From Alviniconcha marisindica (lineage: Eukaryota > Mollusca > Gastropoda > Provannidae): 64,000 bases of DNA. The first letter of the stretch is position 1; each line of letters begins with the position of its first letter. Both the position numbers and the translations under genes were made by a program. The notes beneath the pieces are model-generated. The model ran no database searches, was not told the DNA's origin, and saw nothing but the letters and a program-made list of their open reading frames with translations. The stretch spans positions 143,501 through 207,500 of the forward strand of contig JABMCL010001765.1 in NCBI GenBank assembly GCA_018857735.1. Reading direction: 5' to 3'. Below, in pieces: positions 1-13,363 of this stretch.

Positions 1-72
1 CACCCCGGTACACCCCTGTGTTGAGCACACGCTGACACCATCGCAACAAGTTGTAGCTGTCCACATTGTACT
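1..72 (-). CDS. Mical: MICAL exon 9, start of calponin-homology domain (partial at window edge)
   Basis: The acceptor reads CCCCCAG before AGTACAATG on the minus strand. It completes a Glu codon begun in the exon at 4747-4883 and continues with [13 protein letters not shown], typical of the first helix of a CH domain in MICAL. The exon continues beyond position 1. Confidence 0.85.
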
Positions 73-3000
73 CTGGGGGAAAAAAAGCAATTTAGGTGAT
101 CAGATGTAGACTGATACCCAACCATCACACTGACATGACATCAGGGCCAGGTCAAATGTCTGGAACAAAAAACAAACAAAAACACTACCAGAAAATAACA
201 TGAAACACTTGTCTACATGCATATATGACTAAGTGCCAAAAGGTGAGTCTGCAAAGGGTGACTTGGTTGTGCTGAGAATAAAAGATGTTTAAAAAATTTT
301 TTTTCAAAAAAAAATATTGTCTTGAGTGTGGGTTGAATGTGTGTGAAAATAAATAAAAGTTGAAATAATCGCAGCACTAATTTTGAAGGGGTTTGGGAAA
401 TATCTCTGAAAAAGGGGTGATTTTACTGCTGAAATTCAACCACAAAAAACCGGGACAGTGGCACAGAGCCCGTCTCTGTCGGCGTCGTTTGGATAAAAAA
501 AAAAAGGGGGAAAAAGGGGATTTTTAAAACCCTTTATGTTGGGCAAAAGATCTTTTAAAGGTTCAGGGCCTCGGGGAAGACTTTCAAAAAATTTAAATTG
601 CTTTTGTAAAAAGCGAATCAAACTTGTTTTGATCGGACGTCATCTGAGTGGGCAATACAAAACACAAATTTTTAAACAAACAACTAAAAAAACAACTCTG
701 CCCTTGACATGAGCGGAAGTGATGTCAAAAATCCCCAAAACCCCAGACTCAGGGGGTCAATCACTCGGCAGCTTTGAAACGATTTAACCAAACAACCTTT
801 TTTGGGCTTTAAAAAAAAAAAATCGCTGCACTCAAAATTTTGTCGCAATATATGACGTCCGATTATCTAAAAATTTGTGGGGCAAAAACCCAAAATACTA
901 TAGGTTTACACCTTTCCGTAAAAACAAACAAAAAGGGCACCACGTGACACTTTCCCGGGTCACATTTGATTTAAAATGGCGTCGAAGGAATCGTCTGCTG
1001 CAAACATTGAAAGGTACATCGCAATTATTGTCGTGAGGCGGGCCGTCTGACCTTTTCCTAAACTTCCGATCAAAAATTTTTGGGGGAAACCGTAAAAAAT
1101 TTTTAATAAAACCCCAAACTATTTAAATTTAATTATTTTAGATGATCTTTGTGTTCGGGTTAGGGGCGCAGTAGGATAAGTGTCATTTTTATGCAAGGGG
1201 TTTTTGAGTTTTGCAGTGGCGGGATGTTGTGCAGAAATTGGGGGCAATAAAAAAATTATTTTGGGCGGCATGAGCTCTTGCTGTTTTTTGGGAGGGTCCG
1301 ATCACCATGGGGCGAAAAACTGACGCCCAAATTTTTGCACATGAAAAAATTTGGGTGAAATTGACGTTTGCCATCCCAACTTTGGCATAGCGTTTCGTTT
1401 GGCAAGCCCTGACAGGGTAAAACGGTGACAGAAAGAAATAAAAATTAAAAAAAATTTAAAAAAAAATTATGAAGATTAAGTTGGTCGGACTTTCATTTTT
1501 TCCCCCAAAATTTTGGGTTGGGTTGATGACATTTGACACCTTTTTTTTTTAAAGTTTTGTAAGGCTACTAAGAGTCATTTTTAGACTTTTTATTTTGCTT
1601 TTTTTGGTTTTTTATTTTTTAGGTTTTTAGTTTTTGTTTTTTTATTTATGGATAAATTATGCTTGTGGATAGGATTTTTTGTTGATTATGTTTCTCATGT
1701 TGGTTGTTATTGTCTTTTTTTCAGCCCAAAAATTGCTGACATGACCAGGAGTAGGGCAAAATTGGGGCCCCCGCTATTGACCTTGAAACATCAAAATTTC
1801 CCCATTCAGGTTGGGGAGCACTGTGCCTGAAAATTGGAGAACCACACTTTTTCACACCTGTCTTTAAGAACGCTTAACCGTTTCAAAAAAAAGGGGGGCC
1901 CAAACCCGTTTCCTTCCCCCCCCCAAAAAAAGGGTGTCATTTTGCAACTTGTGCAAATCCTCACATACTGTCATCAATAGCATCATGCAGTATGCAAAAC
2001 GGGGGGCCCCGAAACAAACAAACATCAAAAGCTCCTGAACAACATGGATTCAAATGTGGGGCGCTCATGTTAAAACCCCAACTCCTTGGGCCCTAATCAC
2101 TAAAAAAACAGTGAACTCCCTGCATGACCTTTAGGCAAAGGGGAAAATGGTAGACCTTGTGGGCTGAACCCCTTTTCCCAAGGGCCCGCTTCACAAGATG
2201 TCCCATTATGGGATCAAACCGGGAGAACAAACACATTGGGTCAAGAGTTTTTCCCGAGGAAACAACAACAAGCTGTCATGGTTGTGGTACCCAAGGGCAA
2301 ACTTTTTTCTCATGGGACTCGAAGGTGGCCTTAAGGCAGTGTTCTTTTGGGCCCCGAATTTTTTTGTCCTATATATCATTAAACAGTGACCCGGGGGTAA
2401 CAGCCTACCTCCAGACTGAATTGTTTGAAGTGAAAAAAAACCATTCTGTCAGCACCCCCATTTCCCCAGCTGAAATCAAACAATACTCCAAAATACCTAA
2501 ACAATTTCTGTATGGGTAATGAGAAGGGGAGTGGAACATTTGTTTCCCCCGGCCAAGTGAGTTAATTTTCACTAAAAGCAAGAGGAAATATGTTCTGCAT
2601 GGCCAGATGCTCAAGTCAGTCAACAGTACTCACTACCTTTTGGGGGTTTCCAAAATGACTTCAAACACCACCTGGGAGACCCCCATCACCCAAAAAAAGG
2701 GGGAAACAGGACCCTTGGGGTTCCCCGGGAAGAACCCCTGAAAATCGGCTCCTCTTTAGGGAAAAGGGGAGTTTTTCACAAAACCAGTCCCAATAGGCAA
2801 GCCTGGCTGGGACCCAAAAAACAAACAAGGGGGTGATTTAAACCCCCTAGAGGGCTGTCAGCAAAAGGGAGGGGATGGTGGGCACCCAGAGATGGGGGGA
2901 GGGGCATCCCTTTTCAACCCCATCTGGCAAACGCTAGGGCTTGACCATATCTTCCCAACACAAAGGGGCCCGGAAAAAAGACTGGTTTTAACTTTTATAA

Positions 3001-4636
3001 TTTCCCCATCACCAAGGGTCCATAGCCACTGACACCAAGTGAATACCAGGTTTTCCGCCCCCAGTGTCCCCAAGAGGGGGCCCCTCATTCCCATTCCCTT
3101 TTTATTTCCAGTGCCCTCCTTTCGTACCCCGACTACAGGAAAAATTTTCCTTTTTCCGGAAAGGGAAAACAAGGGTTGGGAAAGACCTCACAGGGTGTGG
3201 CTTCTGGGGAAACCCCCCCTTGAGACTTTTTTTTCCCCATCTTCCAAAATCGATACCTTCAGAGTAGGCCCATTCCCCCCCAGGATTAGTGTTGATGATG
3301 GCTAGGGGGTGTGCCCGGGCAGGCTTTTTCCCCAGGGGACCACTAAAAAGTTTGCTGGATTTTACCTAGTTTGGGGATTTGAAATACCAGTGGGCAGTGG
3401 GACACTCAAAACTCAAATGTTGGTTTTGGTTTTTTATTTTTTTAGTGGTGTGCATTTTTTCTTTTAAACATTTAAAAGGGATTGGTTTCTTTTTGTACTG
3501 TAGGAGGTGGGGATGGTGTTTTAGACTTCTGTTAAATGTTGTGTTTTGTTAACCCCCAAGTATGACTATGAGAAAAGGCCAATCGGAAGTGCTCAAAAAA
3601 GGGTTACAAATGCATAATTACAAGGGCCCCCTGATGTAAATTGTAAAAACGTGGGCAAAAAGGAAGTTGAATGGGAGTACCTTGGATTTAAATAAAATGC
3701 TATTTAAATACCTTTTTTGGGGTATTTTTATAGGGTGAAAAAAAGTGTCATGTTGCACCTGTCCAATTCCCTTTCGACTTTGTCGGGAAGCTGATTTTTC
3801 AACATTTTATGATTCTGCAGTAAAACTAAAAGCCAAAAATCATAAGTTGAATGTAGCACTATGTTTAAATATATGTTTTTACATTTGTAGTTGAAGATAA
3901 ATGTAGTTTTTCAATAATTAATGCACTGGGCCCAAATCACATTTTTGACACTGTCATACTTTGCTGTAATGCTGATGTTTGACACTTTTGGGGGGTTTTT
4001 GGGTGCTATGTCAAGAAAAGAAACAAAGTCCTCAAAACTGACTTTCCAATGTGTTTGTTACCTGCACTTGAATGTCTGAATGGCAGAATGGCTGAAACTT
4101 TTAGTTTTTTGTTGTCAGAAAGAAAAGGTGAAAATTTTAATTATGTTGGATGTCAGGTATTGCGACAAACAGTACACACCAATATTTTTGGAAGAAGGCA
4201 AACTGCAATAAATTTATTTGAAAATACTCGTGAGGACATCCTTAATCTGTCTAAAGTGGTTGGGAATAAAAATAATAATTTAACAGCCATACAGTAGCAC
4301 TTCTGTGTCGCAATCCCTGACATCCAACATAATACACTTCTTATCTTTCAAAGCTTGTTTTCTCAAAAACTAATAAAGTCATTATCTTCTACTTTGAAGT
4401 GATGATTACCAATACAGTATACATTCTAAAAACCTACTTCTTTTTACTTTATTTCATACTTTTTTTTGTGACCTACTGTGTCCTCTTTTCATGCGCACCT
4501 TTTGGCACTTAGTCATATACTCCCAAGAACTCCTGACATGGAGAGCAGAGAAATGAGTATACATACTCTCAACATGCCTCCAAGTAACACTCACTCACAC
4601 TCACTCACACACACAACACACACATACACACACATG

Positions 4637-4689
<53 letters not shown>

Positions 4690-7600
4690 CACAAACACAC
4701 ACATACTCAGACATATCACACACACACACACACAGGCAACACCCACCATTTGGAATGACGTTGCGGGCTCGCTTGGCGGGCACCTCCGTTGGCCCTTCCT
4801 CCAGCTCCTTGGGGTCAATGACGCCATCGAAGAGCTGCACCACTTGCTTGGGCTTCACACAGGACGTGTTCAGGTTGGGGTACCTGCACCACAACAGCGA
4901 GGTTAGGGCAATGAGTGCCACTTTTGCCCTGGGGAAAGTTCACGGCAAGTCTCCTGATCCAACGGGTTGCTGTAATACAGTGTATGAATTATACTGCCTC
5001 TTTTTAATCAGGGGAAGGGAGCGTCTTGATTTTGTTTTAGTTCTGGCTGTTTGTATCTTCTCTGGGGTTGATCCCCCCCCCCCTTCTGGTGATGGTGGAG
5101 GGGGGGAGGAGGAGTGGGGTGGAGGGAAGGGGGGGGGGTTAATTGTTGCTCCACTTATCTCCACAGTTTCACCAAGTAAAAGAGTCACATTTTTCTGCCC
5201 ATCATTGGACTGGGGAAAATATGTGATTCTATCATGAGCATAACCAATGGTGTTATAATTTTGTTTTGTTTTTAAACTGAGACCCCACTGTGCAAATGAT
5301 AAAGAGATAAGAAAATCCACCTCAAAGCGACTTTCTACTGACGGTCACTGCTGTTTCACATGTAGTTTTCATCAGGACACCAAACCTACCTTGTACATCC
5401 CCTTAACATTTCTGTTTCTTATTACATGTAAATCACATTTCTGTAAGTGTGACTATGTAAACTGTGCCATACAAGAGATCTAATAATAATAACTGAATCC
5501 CTCAATGATACACGTATAAGCTCAAACTGCTGTACATGAAACATTACAACAATACACAACCTAATTTAACAATGTAGCACATATCTGACCCTATCCATCA
5601 CTGTCCCCTACATGCACATGCATGCATGTGTCTACACACACACACACACACATGCACACACACATGCACGCACGCATCTGCATCATTATTATTTATATGT
5701 ATGTACAGCGCACTGACTTTAACACTTGTTCACAAAGAAATTCTGCAAGAATTACTTCTAAAATTATGATTATCATGGTCAGCACTGTACTGATGGAAGT
5801 TCTGAGCATACGCTATAGGCCATGGCCTGTGGCATCTTAACAGTTTATTGTACTTCCCCTTTCCTGTGGTGCTATAAATACACAAAGGTCATCATGACAG
5901 TTCGTTGTACTTCCCCTTTCCTGTGGTGCTATAAATACACAGAGGTCATCATGACAGTTCGTTGTACTTCCCCTTTCCTGTGGTGCTATAAATACACAAA
6001 GGTCATCATGACAGTTCATTGTACTTCCCCTTTCCTGTGGTGCTATAAATACACAAAGGTCATCATGACCATTGTACTTCCCCTTTCCTGTGGTGCTATA
6101 AATACACAGAGGTCATCATGACAGTTTGTTGTACTTCCCCTTTCCTGTGGTGCTATAAATACACAGAGGTCATCATGACAGTTTGTTGTACTTCCCCTTT
6201 CCTGTGGTGCTATAAATACACAGAGGTCATCATGACAGTTTGTTGTACTTCCCCTTTCCTGTGGTGCTATAAATACACAAAGGTCATCATGACCGTTGTA
6301 CTTCCCCTTTCCTGTGGTGTTATAAATACACAGAGGTCATCATGACAGTTCGTTGTACTTCCCCTTTCCTGTGGTGCTATAAATACACAGAGGTCATCAT
6401 GACAGTTCGTTGTACTTCCCCTTTCCTGTGGTGCTATAAATACACAGAGGTCATCATGACAGTTTGTTGTACTTCCCCTTTCCTGTGGTGCTATAAATAC
6501 ACAGAGGTCATCATGACAGTTTGTTGTACTTCCCCTTTCCTGTGGTGCTATAAATACACAAAGGTCATCATGACCATTGTACTTCCCCTTTCCTGTGGTG
6601 CTATAAATACACAGAGGTCATCATGACAGTTCGTTGTACTTCCCCTTTACTGTGGTGCTATAAATACACAGAGGTCATCATGTCAGTTCGTTGTACTTCC
6701 CCTTTCCTATGGTGCTATAAATACACAGAGGTCATCATGACAGTTCGTTGTACTTCCCCTTTCCTGTAGTGCTATAAATACACAGAAGTCATCATAACAG
6801 TTTATTGTACTTCCCCTTTCCTGTGGTGCTATAAATACACAGAGGTCAGGCAACAATGATACCACCTTAAATTGGCCTTGTAAACAGCAGTCAGACCACC
6901 CCACTGTGTGGTAAGGTGGAAGGTCTTGCGCAGATGCTGAATGTGGTCTGTGACTGCAGTCTAGGATGCTCTCCCTTTTTAATAAGCACAACTAAAATCT
7001 ATTACGGTCAGATGGTAACAATCAGACCGTCTCCCACCTCCTACCTTGTGTTAGGGTCAATGCTGTACTGGTGGAAGTTCTTGTGCAGGCGGTTGGGCGT
7101 CGTCTGTGACAGCAAGGTATAGATGCTCTCCCTTTCGGCGATGACCTCCAGAGGGGTCATGCGTCCACTGGCCCAGCTGCGAATCATCCAGGCTGCGTCA
7201 AATGCGCCCAGAAACCCTCGCGCGCACCCCGACCCTGTGGGCCAGAAAGGCTGCAACAAACCAAGAGGTAATGCGTCAGAAATCTGTAATGCCAAATGGT
7301 GTGCACAAAGTGATATATATATATACACTGGAACCCTATTTAAACTTCTTTAACCCTTTCAGTGGCCGCTGACTGAATATTCACTTGGGCACAGTGTGTG
7401 TGTGCTTTCAATTTTCCTGCTGGTCATGAAGAATAACTAAAGGAACAGGATGGAGAAGAAGAAAAAAAACTGTTGACAAAATATAACTTTTGTGCGCTTT
7501 TCTTGCTGTGAATGTGAGAAGAGCTAGAATAATGTACTTATTTTCAACTTGACTCTGACCCTTGAAATTCCCTGGTAGAGACTGTACCAATTCCCTGGTA

Positions 7601-10600
7601 GACTGTACAAATTCACTTCCTCTTCCTTGCACTTACAGGGTTAAGATGCCAAAATTTTGCTTGACTGATTCACAAAGCCCTGTTGAATATTTAATTCCTC
7701 TTACTTACAAAGAAGAAATACTTTTGATAATCCAAACCATTTCATCTGAAGTGGATCTGACTGTAATCTTATTCCTGAGATGAAACACCTAAAATGCGAC
7801 CCTAATCTTTCTTCTATTCTTGTTCTTAACTAAAATTGTTTGACATCTTAAAAATATTCCAGCGAAACCCCTGATGAAAGACATGCTGACTAGGGACCAA
7901 TCTTCTTTTAAGACCCCTTTCTCCAGAAAACGTTCACTTGATATTTCAGTAAAAATTCTGAGCATACGTTTCAACTTCAGGAAGAAAACTGCCCTTCTAA
8001 TAAAACAAGAGTTGATGCAATTTTGATTGCATGTCATAAGAAATCAACCAGTCAACCAAAAAACAAAACAAGGTCAGCCAATGGTCATCAACTTTAGAGT
8101 CCTAATGCACCAACAGGCAACGACCCAAACTGTTGAGCACAGGATATTTGACCTAGTTCAACACAGGAATTTGGAGAGGGACAATTGGGACCATGTGCTG
8201 TGAACACACATGCAAACACAGAGGCGATGGAGTCTCTATGCTGAGGTCACTAAAGCACCAATGCGAAGATCTCCAAACCGGACCCCAGGAAAGAGCAGCC
8301 ACTCTGTTTTGAAAGCAAGCATGCTAAACGCTCCTTTTATTCTACAAATACTGGATGAACACATTTTAAGATCCAGAAAACTACTGGAAAGAAAGGAAGA
8401 GGCAGACTTGAGTGTTTACTCCACACAGAATCGGCATGGTGAAAGTACCAGGGGAACGTGTGCTCAACAGGTGCACACATTTACATCCTGGTTCTTTGTT
8501 GCAAATTGAAATCTGCACTACCACATAAGCACCCAAAACTGATCACTCCTCCCATGAATGACAGCAAAAAATAAGTTAATTTAATAAGTAATGCTACAAG
8601 AATCCAGTGATTTCAAAAAACTGAAGCAAGGAAGATGGTTCTCCATGATCAATTAATGCACACAGACAGCATCATTTATACATTATAGTATTGATTGTAG
8701 GCACTTTTCACAAAAAGTACATGATGAATAATTTTAATCTTCCAAAGTAAACTTGGAATTAAAAGTTAATAAACTTATTCATCTCAATAAAAAGAACCTC
8801 AGACTGAGTTAAAAAAAGAAAAAGAAAAAAAGCTGACAGGGCACAGGAACCATCAGATCAAGCTAAAGAATATCAGTATGAAAGACCATGCAAACAAAAA
8901 AAAATACTTTTCAATGTAGACTTGGAATTCTAAGCTAATCAATGTCATTACCCAAAGGGGGATTCAGTTGCAAGAATGGGGCAAGAACTGAACCCTGATG
9001 TCCTGCAAATTCATTCTTCAGTGCATAAGAAATCATTTCATTAACACATGGGGTGGAAATGCCTGACTTTCTTTGTAATCAAAGCAAATCAACCCTTGAA
9101 TTTGTCAAAAGATGCACACTGCACACGCACACACACACACACACACACACCACACACGATCGGAGAGAAAAAAGAGAATGAGGAGTGGTGGGAGAGAGAG
9201 AGAGAAACACACAAACAAAATCCCACCAGACCCCTTCAAAATTCAAAACAAAATCCCTTCCATGGATTGGATGGACAGACAACAAACCCCAAAGGAAAGA
9301 AGTGGAGAAGGGGGGAGGGTTCTAGCACCTGAACGTCATATTATTTTCACGCCCATCCACCACCCCGCTCCAAACACACCATCCTACAGGTCGCCCATTG
9401 TGCCGAAGTGACCCCAAAAACGATGTTTGTTCAGAGCAGTCGGAACGCGGCACAAGGGCCCCGCATCATCAGGCAACTCCTGCATGTTTGTGGCTGGATT
9501 ACAGGAACTGCCGAGCACTACTGGATGCTCATTTAGTGGTGGCGGAGATGGGCTTTGCATGGTCAACGTGCCTGCGGTGTGTGTTGGTTTGTCGATCTTC
9601 TCTCCTGAAGGCGCAGTTTGTTGGCGGGTCAGTGGCTCCCCTAACGTTCCGGCCCTGGCTTGTTGTGCAAGACAATTAGCCGACAGCACAAAGCGTGTTG
9701 TTTTGCTGATGCAGCACCCACCCTTTTCTGGTGTTCTTAGACCTCATCTTGTGCTGACAGGTTGATGAAGGCCTATTTTTTGTGCATGTGTCCACGCAAG
9801 TGTGAGCATCTGTGTATGTGCATGCATGCATGCTTCTATGGCATGCATGTGTATGTGCATGTGTGTGTGCATGCATGTGTGCATGCGTGCGTGCGTGTGT
9901 GTGCGCAGGTGTGTGTCTGACACTTTCTTCTTAATCCAACTGATCACTTAACAACAAAAGACACAAAGAATATCACAGGTTTCAGTATCTGCTCTTGGAA
10001 TTCAAGCTGGGTAAACAATATGAACCACCAGAGAAAAAGCGCGGGCAATTTGTTGGACACTGGAAGAGAAAGACAACTTGCGACACGCTGGCAGCTATGA
10101 ATCCTGAGTTCAGCAGCCAAAAACTCATCCACTGGCACCACAACTGATGCAGAGGAGGAAGTCGGTTGTTAATGCCCAGCCAACCTTGACAGTTATATCA
10201 GAGCAATGATCTACAAACACTAGTCTTGCTAGGCAAAAGGTGTATTGAAACAATTCAAATTTGCTACATATCTGACACTTGTTTTATACTTTTTGTGCCT
10301 GAATTGTGCTTTTTTTGTTTTTGTTTTAACCAACCAACAGCAAAGTTGTATCATTTCCTTCACAACCTGTTTGTAGACAAACTGTTCGCTAACCCTGAAA
10401 AAGGCCTACCCTGAAAATGTGTGCATGTTTGCATTGTCTGTTAAACATGGGTTCTTTTTAACTTTTTGTGTGTTCTGATCTTTTTTCAGAATGCTACAAT
10501 TGCAGTCAATTCTGTTTTGATTATACACATTAACAATCTACACATCCGCCCCACTTTTACTGTTTTAAAGGGGACCCCTTGCAAAGGATGCCATGTAGCT

Positions 10601-12691
10601 TCGCTCTCTACTAACGAAGAGCAGCAAAGGTTTGGCTCATGATGCAGCAGACACTTGTACTACACATACTGGCCTTGCTCAGACTAGTTTCATTTTATTA
10701 CTGAGAGCTGCAAATCACAGAAAAATGCTAACAACAACAAAAACAGAAAGACAGACGAACAGTAAAACATTCAGACAGACACACAGACAGATTCAGACAG
10801 ACAGGCAAGCAGACACAAAACAGGCAGAGAGGACAATAGCTTGTCAGTGACAGGAGCTCACCTCTAACAAACTGTCTCCAACAAGTCCTATCAACAGCCT
10901 GTGGCCATTTTTCTCCACAACACGGGAGGCATTCTCAGCCACAAACATGGACGTGAAGTCGAACATGGCCACATCCGCCTGCCCGTAATGATTGACAGCA
11001 TATTCCAGGAAGGGGAGCTGTTGATTGGTGGAGAAATCTGCTGCTTCACGGGCATAGGACATGAGTGCCTCCTGGTTTACGTTGCTACGGTCCAGCAATG
11101 CAACTGTATCCGCGTGATCCTGTGGTGAAAAGCAACTCAAAGTTAAAAACATGTTCTAAGGCAAGCAGTGTGTGTCAGAATTCTGTTCAGATTTCCACCA
11201 TTTTATTTTGACTAATAATATGATCACCAATTTTACAAATACAATACTTTGGAAACTGGAAGTGTCATCCAAATGTATGAACAAAATGTGATGCTGTGTG
11301 TCAAGGCATGGGGGACAAGGAAAATCAACTCACACAGTCTGTCCAGTGAAGCTCATTTTATGACACCACAGTCTAAAAGTTGGTTCATTTGTACGTGCCT
11401 AGAACTGGAAGATGATAACAGTGGCTGGGATGACTAAATACTGAGACTTCCAGGATGAAATACCAGTCTTCCTTCTTGGATTTTAACGTCCTGTCATCCA
11501 CAGGGTCACCTCAGGATGAAACACAAAACCTTCCTGTACAAACTTTCAGGATGAAACTGTTGTTATCTGAGGTTTATTAAGTTTTAAACATAGCACTACT
11601 CTTCATCTTCTTCATATTTGGCACCCACCATCCACCAAGCAGTCTTGATTTCCCAAGTGATCATTCATCAGAGGTTTGAATATCACTTGGACGCACAGAG
11701 AAAATTCTGGTGGAGTTGAAGTGATTGATCTTCCCCCTTCTCCCATATAGTATATTTTATAGCCTGTGGGCAACATTGTTGAAAACTAGTACTAGTGAGC
11801 TTGCCAAACATGTAGCTGCAGATATCATTCAAGTGAACCACCTGAAAGACAAAAAAAATAAAAATTATATTTTTTCTTTTCTTTTAATTTAAATCTCTGC
11901 TGCCCGTTTTAATGCACTGCTCAAGAATACCAGCCCTCACCTCCATTTTTTCTTAGCAAACAGACAGACAGACAGAGGCACACCAACAGACAGACAGACA
12001 CAGGCAGACCCACTGACAGACTGGCAGGCAGGTTGACAGATGCCCGAGATCAGTCAATACCATACCCAGATCAACAAACAGATGTAGGCATACCAACAGA
12101 CAATTAGGCTGACCACCAGACACAGGCAAACCAACAGACAAGGTAGACAGACAGATAGGGACAGACAGATCAACAGACAGACAGGCAGGCTTATGGGCAA
12201 TACCACAGCATGTACACTGACCTGCTTCAACACCCCTTTCTCCAGCAAGCTCTGCTTTTTAGCAGTCATGACAAAGTAGTGCGTGTCATCCTTGTAGTAC
12301 ACAATGTTCTCCAGGTCAATGCCTGTCTTCTCCTTGAGATCCAGGAAGAACTTCTGGTTGAAAATGAAGGCCACACCAGAGATCTCCTCCACACATGCCT
12401 CTGCATTTGTGTTTCTGTTGATGAAGTTGGCAGTGATCGCAATGGCCAGCTTGCCTCGGAACTCCTTCCGTTTGAAACCTGCATTTAGCCAGGAGGGTTT
12501 ATTGTTGCTTTTTGTTCTTTGTTGAACATCACTCATGTACCCACCCCAGGAAATGCCAACGAACATACACCCAGGAAACCTAGATGATTTCCCATGAAAT
12601 AAAACACTGTTAACTAAGATGAAATATCACTGTGTGTGTGGAGGTGGGTAAGTGAGTGAGTGAGTGAGTGAGTGAGTGAGTGTGTGTGTGT

Positions 12692-12743
<52 letters not shown>

Positions 12744-13301
12744 TGTATGCATGTGCATGTGGTCTGTTTTGTTGTTTTTGTTTTCAATAATGAACTGATC
12801 AGATGCTCAAAGCAGCTGAATCTTCTCAAGTTACTGTTGCAACCACTTCAAGAAAGAAGAAAGAAACCTACACATTGTGACATTATAAAAAATTATTCAA
12901 AAAAAGAATTTACCTGAGAGAGTATTTCTCTTCCCGTCAGCACCAATGAGAACGTCAAACTGATATTCCGCAACAGGGTGATTCTCTGGATCACATTTAC
13001 ACTTCCAGCCCACACCTGAAGAAGATGAAAAAAGGTTAACCATCAGAGTGTTTCCTTTCAGGAGTTTCCTGACACTGAAATTGGATTCAGGGTCAAAAAC
13101 TGTTACAACTATCTGTGTCTAGGCATATTTCTGCAACCCTCCAGGATATATTCTATCTGCTAGCATGACAATTACAGTGGCACTTCCTTAAGGTGTCAAC
13201 TTCTGTGGTAAACCCCTGGGGTCACATGTGCAGGCAGATCTCTCTCAATTTGGAGAAGGGGTTGGGCAAATGCACATTATTGTTAGAGAGGAGTGAATGA
13301 C

Positions 13302-13363
<62 letters not shown>

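Noticed and set aside
2157..2519. Plus-strand ORF with faint resemblance to a transposase end
   Set aside because: It lies in the homopolymer-block region, where frame and sequence are unreliable. The resemblance is too weak to name a family.
4478..4906. Plus- and minus-strand ORFs rich in His/Thr or Cys/Val around the CA tract
   Set aside because: They are translations of the (CA)n microsatellite joined to the antisense of MICAL exon 8.
5822..6626. Repeat proteins with a 19-residue period
   Set aside because: The period comes from the 57-bp minisatellite. There is no splice or start context, and frames break at the 4-bp deletions.
11946..12190. CRISPR-like spaced repeats (CAGACAGG tract)
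   Set aside because: Simple-sequence decay with no fixed repeat-spacer structure, in a eukaryotic intron.
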